From contig NC_067473.1 of the NCBI RefSeq assembly GCF_947179515.1, positions 79,772,626 to 79,836,625 on the forward strand: a stretch of 64,000 bases of DNA, read 5' to 3'. Under the pieces are notes generated by a model. That model did not search any database. It saw nothing but the letters and a program-made list of their open reading frames with translations, and was not told the origin of the DNA. The DNA is from Apodemus sylvaticus. Its lineage: Eukaryota; Chordata; Mammalia; Rodentia; Muridae. This document shows positions 55,965 to 64,000 of the stretch, one piece after another; the first letter of the stretch is position 1; every line of letters begins with the position of its first letter. Both the position numbers and the translations under genes were made by a program.

Positions 55965-56440
55965 GAGCTCCCCTATAACAAGATCAGAAGAGGGATGGCT
56001 CACAGCCAACCAATGGACTGAGCACAGGGTCCCCAATGGAGCAGCTGGGGAGAGGACCCAAGGAGCTGAAGAGGCTTGCAGCCTGGCAGGAGGAACAATA
56101 TGTAATATGTACCAATAAGATGTACCAACCAGCACCCCCAGAGCTCCCAGGGACTAAGCCACCAACCAAAGAGTATACATGGAGCGACCCATGGCTCCAG
56201 CTGCATATGTAGCAGAGGATGGCCTTTTCAGGCATCAATGAGAGGAGAGGCCATTGGTCCTATGAAGGCTCAATGCCCCAGTGTAGGGGAATGCCAGGTC
56301 AGGAAAGTGGGAGGAGGGTTGGTAAGCAGGGGGAGGGGGATGGAATGGAGGTTTTCAGAGGGCTAACGAGGAAAGGGGTTACCATTTGAAATGTAAATAA
56401 AGCAAATATTTAATAAAGTAAAAAATAAAAAGAATAAAAA
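55965..56440 (+). mobile_element. L1 3' end, 5'-truncated
   Basis: 'caatggactgagcacagggt', 'gcatatgtagcagaggatgg', 'gaggccattggtcctatgaa' and 'tgaaatgtaaataaagcaaa' are the 3' end of a murine (L1Md-like) L1, ending in A-rich sequence with AATAAA motifs. It is the closest to young L1 in the window. Confidence 0.85.
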
Positions 56441-57455
56441 GATTGCTCCTGAGATTATCCTTTAAGTATCTTTGAACGAATCCATCCACTCATGAAGGCA
56501 GAGGCCTCTTGACCCATTGTTTCCGCAAGACTCCATCTTCCAACTTCACCAAGCCTGTTTCAAACCATATCCAAACCACAGCTGCTGGGCAAGTCGCTCT
56601 ACCACTCTAGACTTCAGTTTCTCCCTCTGCAGCTAGATTTATTACCTTTGTTTACTTTGCTTCTTAGTAGACACTCTAATTTAACTTGTTGACATCAGTA
56701 ACACCCAAGTCTCTCATGTACACAAAAAAAGAATATAAAAGTATGTATCAGATAATTAATTAATGGAACCATAATTTCTTCAACCTTGTGATATTTACCA
56801 TTTTTAGCTATTCTTTAAATTTCATATTTATAGCTGTAAAAAATCATCCCAATGTAAGCTTTTAAAAAAGTAATTGACTTAGAGATGACATATTTTTGGA
56901 AACATAATAAAGGTGTTAAGCTCTCTTGCCATCTGGAATGATGCTGGGAGGTTTTGAGCGTCCCTCACCTGCTGTTTGTCTTTCTTTCCTAGTGGGTATG
57001 CAGGAGCTAAGCTTGTTACCCTCAGGGTTTGAATGTCGGACCCAACCTTAAAATACACTTTCTATCCTGAACTCACTATGCCAAAGTACTACCATGTCTT
57101 TGCTTTATTGTGAAATGGAAACTGAGCCAGGCTCTGTGTGTCTTGAGGAATTTGGCAAAGGATATTGAAACCCGTGACTGTCACCATGCCAGGTGACACC
57201 CTACCTGACCTCTGCTCACTGGAGGTTTGCAACACTTCTCTTGTAGGGGCCCCGGGAAGATGTCTAGAACAAGGCACTAACTAACTCATGTTCTGTGCCT
57301 AGTTACTTCTGAAGCAGTGGCTCCCAAAGGACCAAGTCTACACTGTATTGCTGGAATTTCCAACTGCAATAAACCCATATAAAAAACACACAATATAATA
57401 TAATCCAGTTATTATAATTATAAGGTATATGCCTATATTGGGTGGACCTAACACT
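56441..57455. other. Unassigned, AT-rich stretch
   Basis: No recognised repeat or exon. Confidence 0.35.
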
Positions 57456-57780
57456 ATAATAATTTATTCCCCAGCTATAAGACCCTTTGCTACTTGTAGT
57501 TTCTCCTGGCCATATGGTTCTGCTCCATTGAGGCTTCCTTCTCCCCCTCCTCCATCCTCTCTCCTTCCCCTCTGGTCCTCTTCTGTCTCTCTACCTGCCC
57601 CCACTCTCAAACCTCCCTTTCCCCTCCATTGCCCAATCACAGGCTCTAGACTAATATTGGCCAGTTAAAATGGGGAGAAGGTTCACATGAGATCACCTGA
57701 GTGTGTGATGGACTGCTCTTGAGGAAGCAGAATTAACATCAGAATACAAACATCATCAGACCAACTCACAATACTGCCTT
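57456..57780 (+). other. Possible retroelement-derived block
   Basis: A C/T-rich segment followed by 'cattgcccaatcacaggctc', 'ggccagttaaaatggggaga' and 'agaccaactcacaat' reads like a rodent dispersed element I have seen but cannot name. No ends identified. Confidence 0.25.
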
Positions 57781-58397
57781 ATTTGCAGGCCAATGAAGAC
57801 ACTCAAGATAAATAAGTCAAATATGTTTCTGTGTGAATGTGCACATTACTGTTGGCTGTTCTTTCTCATATTATTTTTGGTGTTCAATTTTTAATATCTG
57901 TACAATGTGCTCATGTATAAAATTCTAAATTCTGCTCGGTAACAGTGAGCTGAAGGACAGCCCTAGAGCCTCCAGGTCTTCTGTGACCTGCTTTTGTCAA
58001 TGATTAACTGACTTAGGTTAGCAGAGATAACACAAAGCTTTGGAAATTTACCTGGCTTTGGATGGCAGGGTTGATTGAGGGAATACATCCTGTGTGCATT
58101 CGTAAGTATATGAGGCTTCCATATCTACTGCTGCATTAAGTCCTCTTAAGAGCTATGTGATACTGGAAACACTATGGTTATTTCAAATAGCAGACTTCAG
58201 ACACTCAGAGAGCACAAGTCACTGGATCAGAATCCCAGTGGTCAAGCAACCAAGTCTGGATTCGCTCATGTTCTTGTTTGCTCATGCTCATGTTCTTCTA
58301 ACTGTATTAAACTGGTTCTCAAAACGAACTGCAAAGCATGAATTTCAATATAGGGTGCACATTCTGCTGTCAGCAGAAAGCCAATTTGAGGTGGCAT
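57781..58397. other. Unassigned non-coding stretch
   Basis: No feature recognised. Confidence 0.35.
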
Positions 58398-58503
58398 TTC
58401 ATTGTTTTTTAAGATAGGACCTTGCTGTGTCGTCCAGGTTTGCTTTGAAATTGTGATCCCCCTGTCTCAGCCTCCTGGGTGCTAGGGTTATAGGCATGTG
58501 CCA
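58398..58503 (-). repeat. B1-like SINE, reverse
   Basis: 'gataggaccttgctgtgtcg' and 'ctcagcctcctgggtgctag' and 'ggttataggcatgtgccaca' are an inverted, old 7SL-derived SINE. Confidence 0.6.
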
Positions 58504-58925
58504 CATGGGAGTTGGCTTCTCCTGATACTAGCAAAGAGACTCCAGAAGACTTCAGAACATGGGGTTTGCTTTAGGAGAGTCCCAGGTGGAATGGGACTTG
58601 GGCCCCAGGGCCAACTGCTGAATTTGTATAGTCGAAGGGATGCTATAGACCAAGCTGCAAGTCATGTCATGCCCCCAAGTTCCTTGGGGTCATCTATTAT
58701 GGATTCTTTTGCCATCTACAGGAATCGCCAATATTGATTAAATGGGAAAGACAGAAGCAAATGAATCATTTGTCCTTCAGGTCTGTACTTAGCAAGTGAC
58801 CTGTGCAGTGATTCTTCCTAGATGTCATAGCTGCTTTTTCTGAGACTAAAAATTCTACTGTGAAGGTAACTAAGAAAAGTCAATGTTGGATCATTCAAGA
58901 CTTACACATAAAGACAGCAATTCAA

Positions 58926-59077
58926 GGGGCTGCAGAGATGGTCCAGAGGCTATCACTTATTGCTTTTGCAGGGAGCCTGGGTTCAGTTCCCAGAACCCCC
59001 ATGATGGCTCAGAGCCATTTATAGCTACAGTTTCATTGGCACTGGAGAATGATACCTCATACCTGCAGGCAGAACTG

Positions 59078-59078
<1 letters not shown>
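58926..59078 (+). repeat. B2-type SINE
   Basis: 'ggggctgcagagatggtcca' head, 'gggttcagttcccagaaccc' B box, 'tgatggctcagagccattta'. The 3' end runs into a CA array. Confidence 0.75.

Positions 59079-59117
<39 letters not shown>
59079..59117 (+). repeat. (CA)n microsatellite
   Basis: About 19 perfect CA units grown at the SINE 3' end. Confidence 0.97.
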
Positions 59118-59120
<3 letters not shown>

Positions 59121-59201
59121 TCAGTTCAAGAGAAGACCACGACTTTGTGCAGAACAATGAAAAACATATAAGTTTCATGTTGGCAGACATTAGTCAAAAC
59201 A

Positions 59202-59207
59202 AACAAA

Positions 59208-59254
<47 letters not shown>
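59202..59254 (+). repeat. (CAAA)n-(CA)n microsatellite
   Basis: Three CAAA units followed by about 21 CA units, 85 bp from the previous CA array. Confidence 0.97.
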
Positions 59255-59256
<2 letters not shown>

Positions 59257-60829
59257 GTAGGCTGGGTCAAATGTTCTAAAGTCAGTGTTACAACAAATGA
59301 CCAGAGATACTTGTGCAGGTAAAAGATGTGTGGCAGACACTGGAAAAGAGTGCTCTGAATCACATTACACACAACTCCTAGCCAGGTGGCCTTTCTGTTT
59401 ATTATATTTCTTTCCAGATGACAGAGGTAAGAGAGCTTTTAGACCCTGTGTGCTAAGAGGGAACTGCACAGCCTCCAAATAGCCATTCCTTTCCATGGAT
59501 GTTTTAATATAAAATGGTCTAGAGAGAAAATTCTTCAGGCATGGAGGGTTCTGGACAGAGCCAAAAGAAGGGTGATAAACAAAGAATCCTAAAGGCCTCC
59601 TTCCCTCCAGTCCCGATGCCCTTTCAAATGCCCTCTAAGGGCAAGGAATATGCTGTACTTTGTCAGTGTGCAACTCCTGAATCTAGATGCAGCTGTTTCC
59701 AGATGGCTCTGGTTTTATTAACTATACAAGTCAGCAGATCTTTCAAGTGCTACCTGAAAGTGGCTCCATTCTGGCTGACAGCCATGCTCTTCTAAGGGAG
59801 AGCACACTGTGCATGGGCAGAGATGTCTATGGCCGTCTTTGGGCAGGGAGAGATTCTGGCTGACTAATCATTGCTAAATACACTGAACATCATTCCTGGC
59901 TTAACCAGAGCTGCATGGACTAATTGGCCATTGAAAAACGTGGAGATCAAAAAGTGTCAGTGTGCTGTGGGGATGGAGAGCTGAAGCAGAGGTGAGGTGG
60001 AAGCCGGAAGAACAGGTTTACAGCTAACCGTATCCTCTGTGGTGTCGTCAGTGGGCTAGGGGAAATTCCAACTAAGTATCTGGAGGAGAATCATATCTGA
60101 AGGATGGTTTGTGGCCCCTGAGCTGGAACAGCAGCATGCTCTCGGCAACGACCATCGGTGGTCGATTACTGATGTCTGTCAACTGCTTAGGAATGGGTGT
60201 GTGTGTGGCACACGTTGTCAGTTCCAGGCTTGTTGACATGAGGCTATATTTTAAACTCTGAGCATTTATTTCTCTTTTCTTTTAAAAATACAAGCTTTCA
60301 CCCTCTTCCTCATGAACACTGGATACTGCTCAGGCAAAAGACTTACAATAGTTTAGGCAAACTCTTCCTGGCCGTCTGGGATAATGAGCAGTAAGATCCA
60401 CTTAACATATGTCTCTAAGAACTATAATGGAAATCCCCACAAATTAGCTTTCTCTTTTCCTTTGCAACAGATGTTCAGCGCATCAGGCTCTCCCAGGCCC
60501 CAGAACCAACTGCTGCCCTCAGGTTCCCCAGAGTAGATCATGGCCGAGGCAGAATCCATGACATCTGCCACTCCACTTGTCACAGAAGGCACAGTCAGTG
60601 GCATGAACTGTGACTGGGTAACCACCGGCACTTTTTGTCACAACCAAGTGTCTAGAAGCCCTGCTCCCTGATGGCGTTGATGCACAGGAGGCTGTGTTCT
60701 GCTGGGTGAAACACGGCACCGATAGGCTGTTCACCCGCTCCTTTACTGACCCACTGCCTGGCTCTCTGTCATTTTTATAAAATCAGTATTTTTGTTAAAT
60801 ATTAAAAGGTCTTGTGCTCAGAGACCTTC
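59255..60829. other. Repeat-poor island
   Basis: About 1.6 kb without a recognised repeat. Open frames at 59541-59795 (plus) and 60422-60734 (minus) have no domain I recognise. Confidence 0.35.
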
Positions 60830-61105
60830 CATCTTGGTGTATTTGGGCTGCTCTGATGAACTTCCCTAGAGGGAATGACTTCAGCAACAGGTATTTTCTT
60901 CTCATAGTTCTGGAAGCTCAAAGTACCTGCTGGCCTGTTCTAGCAAAGGCCAGCTCCCTGGTCTGAAAACAGGCACCTTGCTGTGTCCTTGTGGTGGAGG
61001 AGTTACTGCTCCCTCCTCACCTTAACAAAGACACTAGTCCCATCAAGAGCCCAGTCCTGTGACCTCATTAAATTGACCTACTGCCCAGAGGACCATCACC
61101 AAATA
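60830..61105. repeat. Probable ancient mammalian repeat
   Basis: 'cttctcatagttctggaagc', 'caccttgctgtgtccttgtg' and 'agcccagtcctgtgacctca' follow the order of a mammalian-wide repeat ('...ttctcacagttctggaggct...gtgacctcat...') that I recall but cannot name. It ends where the tandem repeat begins. Confidence 0.4.
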
Positions 61106-61300
61106 GCCTCACATAGAGGGTTATAGCATCAGAATACACATTCCATAGCGTCCTCCTATCTGTAAGGTGTGCCTCACATAGAGGGTTACAGCATCAGAAT
61201 ACACATTCCATAGCATCCTCCTATCTATAAGGTGTGCCTCACATAGAGGGTTATAGCATCAGGATACACATTCCATAGCGTCCTCCTATCTGTAAGGTGT
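61106..61300 (+). repeat. 3 x 65 bp minisatellite
   Basis: Three head-to-tail 65-bp units (61106-61170, 61171-61235, 61236-61300), each starting 'gcctcacatagagggtta' and ending 'aaggtgt'. Units 1 and 3 differ at one base; unit 2 differs from unit 1 at three. No indels. Confidence 0.98.
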
Positions 61301-61415
61301 GTTTTTTGAGACAATGTTTTGCCACATATCTGAAACTGGGCTCTAACTTGAGGTCTTCCTGTCTCGACCACCCAAGATCTGGGATCAGAGGTCTGAGTCA
61401 TCATGCTTGCAACCA
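61301..61415 (-). repeat. B1-like SINE, reverse
   Basis: 'ttttttgagacaatgttttg' then 'gaggtcttcctgtctcgacc' and 'gggatcagaggtctgagtca' are an inverted, diverged B1. Confidence 0.5.
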
Positions 61416-61527
61416 AACTCCCTAACACTAAAGTTTGATGTGCCTTTCCATCGAAGTTTGTGCTTGGAGGAGGATGCTTACAGTACTGAGAGAGCCTTAA
61501 AAATCTTGAGACTTAAAACAGACATAG

Positions 61528-61625
61528 TGCATGCACTGGCGATCTCGGCAGTTTAGGGCAGAGGCAGGAGGACCTTAAGGTTGACGTTAGTCTGGGCTAC
61601 ATAATGAGATTATCTCAAAATATTT
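61528..61625 (+). repeat. B1-like SINE
   Basis: 'agtgcatgcactggcgatct', 'gggcagaggcaggaggacct' and 'agtctgggctacataatgag' with an A-rich end. Confidence 0.6.
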
Positions 61626-61926
61626 TCAAAATTTATAAAGACAATTCTCCCTTTCCAGTTTTTCAGAGAGCAGTGGGTGGCTGAGCTACTGTTATTACTC
61701 AGCAGAAAAATGTCTCTGTGAACTAGGTAATGAACACAGGACCCAGCAGTGGGGTGGCAGTGGGGAGTGCACTGTTTAGGCTGTTTCCTGGTAAGAAAAA
61801 TGACAATTCTGCTTGTTGAGTTGTTGATACCATGTGGAAGCTTGGGAGACATACGGATTTCAATTCATGATTCTCCCAGTCAGGAGCAGCAAGACCTTGG
61901 GCCAGTCATTTGATCTTTCTAAACCT

Positions 61927-62056
61927 CAGATTTGTTTTTGTTTTGTTTTGTTTTTGGTTTTTGGTTTTTGGTTTTGGTTTTTCGAGATAGGGTTTTTCTG
62001 TGTAGCCTCTGCCTCCCAAGTTCTGGGATTAAAGGTGTGCGCCACCACTGCCCAGC
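61927..62056 (-). repeat. B1 SINE with internal deletion, reverse
   Basis: A TTTTG/GGTTTTT-rich tail, then 'cgagatagggtttttctgtg', then 'tagcctctgcctcccaagtt' and 'aggtgtgcgccaccactgcc'. Relative to the full B1 at 35556-35735, about 60 bp between 'gtgtagcc' and 'tctgcctccca' are missing. Confidence 0.85.
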
Positions 62057-62269
62057 TTTGGGTACTAATCAATTCCTTCTTTATGATACTCATTGAGCAA
62101 GAGATCCCATGAGAACGCATGCAAAGTAATTGGGGAATCTGTCTCATTAGTTATTAACAGCACAGGACAAGGGCACAGGGCTAAGAAACAGAGCCCTTCC
62201 CTCATTTGCTGACTTTGTTAATTATACAATGGCTACCAAGTAGCCAACACTTGGCTATATTACATCCTT

Positions 62270-62470
62270 GACCCTCGTGGAGTGGGTGCTGTTTGTGGCA
62301 GCGGCAGTAGCATCAACCCTAAGTTATAACTGAGGAAACACAGTCACACAGGATTAGGTAACTTGCCCAGAGTCACAGATCCCCAGCAGGGCCAGGAGTT
62401 GAATCTGCAGAGCAGTAAGCACTTATCTGCAGAGTAATATGTTGAACCATTGGGTTATGTGGTTAAGACC
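62270..62470 (-). repeat. MIR SINE, reverse
   Basis: 'ttataactgaggaaacacag', 'ggattaggtaacttgcccag' and 'agtcacagatccccagcagg' then 'agttgaatctgcag' are the inverted MIR core and 5' half. Confidence 0.65.
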
Positions 62471-62589
62471 TTGGATGACCGCAATGGGTGGTCTCACTAA
62501 CTGGCTAGGATTCTCCCCATGTCTGAGCTCCTTGATTTAATGTCCTTGATTTAAAGTCTACAGTTGAGCTGCAAATTAAAGACACGGTG

Positions 62590-62685
62590 CTACAGGGCAG
62601 GTGGCGTATACAGGAACTGTAGAAATCAGTGGAGACACCTTTGAAACCAGTCTGGGATTATACAGAGAAACCGCCCTCCCCAACC
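62590..62685 (+). repeat. Possible B1 remnant
   Basis: 'acagggcaggtggcgtatac', 'gaaaccagtctgggattata' and 'cagagaaaccgccc' keep B1 order weakly. Confidence 0.3.
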
Positions 62686-62689
62686 CCAC

Positions 62690-63224
62690 AAAAACCAGAG
62701 ACCAATAGTTACTTTACACTTTTACTAAATGCTCTCAAGTGGAACAAAATTCAAAAGTGAATCTAACATTATCACAGGTTCCTTCTTCCCCCATCATTCA
62801 GCCATCCAGTTCAGTCCAAGCTCTGTCCAAGCAGACACTAAAGGCCGGAGTAGACTTGTCAATTGCATGGCCAAGGGTTACAAAGGACCTCTTTGTGAAG
62901 ACTGGAAGACACTGGCTCCTGGTCTATCTAATAGTTACATGGCTACTGAGCTAAGCAGAGACTTCAGTGGCCAAACACAAACCAGAATAAATGTTTAACG
63001 GCATATTTTTCAAGGGCAATAATTAAGCCTTATTAAGCGCAATAATAACAAACCTAGGGAAGGATGATCATTTAATTTTCATAGTTATCATTTTGTAGTC
63101 ACCTTGCTGGATCCATGGATTTTGCATATATGGGCCAACCAAGTGTAGATAAAAAATATTAAAAATGTTCAAAAATTACATTGAAATGTTAAAAGTATAT
63201 ATTTTTTTAAATTGGGGGAAGAAA
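62690..63224. other. Unassigned stretch
   Basis: The 89-codon frame at 62729-62998 overlaps a second frame (62739-62954) and has no domain. It ends in AT-rich sequence. Confidence 0.35.
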
Positions 63225-63388
63225 GGGAAAGAGAGCGTGTGCACATCACAGGAAAACCAGTGATGGAGAGAGGCCGACTAGCAGAAGATGGGTCTCTCCG
63301 TTCATCATGTGGGTCCCAGGAATGACACTAAGCCCTTAAGACTTGGCGAGGAGCTCCTTTGCCCACTGAGCTATCTGGCCAGTCCCCA
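63225..63388 (-). repeat. B2/B3-type SINE, reverse
   Basis: 'tcatgtgggtcccaggaatg' and 'tttgcccactgagctatctg' followed by 'gccagtcccc' are the inverted head of a tRNA-derived rodent SINE. Confidence 0.6.
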
Positions 63389-63401
63389 GTCATGCTTGGG
63401 T

Positions 63402-63425
63402 TTGTTTGTTTGTTTGTTTGTTTAA
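63402..63425 (+). repeat. (TTTG)n microsatellite
   Basis: Six TTTG units. Confidence 0.95.
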
Positions 63426-63566
63426 ATTGTATCTGGGTTGAATGTGCACAGATTTATTTTCTTTTCGCTGTTCTCTTAACAAGACAGTTTAACAATGATT
63501 TATACAACATTTGCATTGTCTTAAGAATCTTAAATAATCTAGATGATTTAAAGCATCAGAGGAGAT

Positions 63567-63655
63567 TGGAGTGTAACTTAGCGGTGAAGACCCGTCTTTG
63601 CATTTGTGAGGTCTTGAGTTCGGTGTCTAGCAGTACAAAGAATACATACACAGAA
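63567..63655 (+). repeat. ID-like SINE
   Basis: 'ggagtgtaacttagcggtga' then 'gacccgtctttgcatttgtg' and 'gagttcggtgtctagcagta' with an A/C-rich end. Confidence 0.5.
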
Positions 63656-64000
63656 ACAACATAAAGATGAACAGGCAGCATGGGCTATATCCAAATAGTA
63701 TGCTATTTGTTACTTTCATTACGTGTCCTTAAAGTAACCACAAAACTTGGGAGATACTCATTGGTTGAAGGAGTCAGGTTTTAGTCAAAGGTAGCCCTGA
63801 TGAATATAAAAGGGCTACCTCAGAGGGCAGGGGGTGTTCATGGCACAAAAGGGTTTTACAGGAGACAGAGAGGGAGAAAAGCTTAGAGATAGGCAGGCCT
63901 TCATTGCAGGGAGCATTTCTTCTTCAGTGGGAAGGAACATTACGGCTGAAGTGGACTCTGACCTCCTGCAGCTGGCTAATTTAAACCCTGTGGAGGAGCT

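Noticed and set aside
61106..61300. CRISPR-like or system-type interpretation of regularly spaced repeats
   Set aside because: The units are contiguous tandem copies without spacers, in a vertebrate-type genome; they are a minisatellite.

Overview
The window reads as rodent genomic DNA, most likely mouse (Mus). It carries dense B1, B2, B3/RSINE-type and ID SINEs, murine L1 3' ends, rodent MaLR-type solo LTRs and long (CA)n/(TG)n microsatellites. Several B1, B2 and L1 copies have intact or near-intact target-site duplications, which fits lineage-specific insertions. Older mammalian fossils (MIR, L2-like) lie between them. I find no protein-coding gene, no exon with convincing splice structure and no functional RNA gene. 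Long open frames sit in microsatellites, in repeats or in unremarkable sequence. The window is best described as intergenic or deep intronic DNA.

Layout: 1-8 kb is mostly unique sequence with MIR/L2 fossils, one ID, one B2 and several microsatellites. 9.3-10.3 kb holds a broken gammaretrovirus-like (class I ERV) pol/integrase remnant. 10.8-13.4 kb is a cluster of MaLR-type LTRs, one with a perfect 5-bp target duplication, and a reverse B2 with a perfect 18-bp duplication. 14.6-18.4 kb has an RMER1-like block, several SINEs and another LTR. 22-24.7 kb has two B2 copies, a MIR and an LTR invaded by about 555 bp of TG-rich microsatellite. 28.5-33.2 kb is SINE-rich, has LTR-like blocks with polyadenylation signals, a CG-rich alternating tract and a short array of heat-shock-element-like units. 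35.5-38.9 kb has a young reverse B1, a truncated L1 and a 103-bp direct repeat spaced 1,076 bp apart. 41.8-43.4 kb has more SINE and LTR material. 46.2-51.9 kb is dominated by B1/B3-type SINEs and L1 fragments, including a 5'-truncated L1 with a 16-bp duplication. 53.5-56.4 kb has a 3 x 47 bp minisatellite and two L1 fragments in opposite orientations. 58.4-63.7 kb has SINE remnants, a MIR and a 3 x 65 bp minisatellite.

No operons or gene-gene interactions can be described. The activity suggested by the sequence is regulatory or structural at most: pol III boxes in SINEs, LTR promoter/polyadenylation remnants, a six-unit HSE-like array, a palindromic pair of MEF2-like sites, and Z-DNA- or cruciform-prone tracts. 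Stretches not listed below (for example 462-1205, 4706-6000, 12311-13047, 24704-25150, 35106-35540, 40191-41440, 46980-47850, 52353-53125, 56441-57455 and 63656-64000) showed me no recognisable feature. Repeat subfamily names come from memory of consensus sequences without a database search; boundaries without a stated target duplication are approximate.
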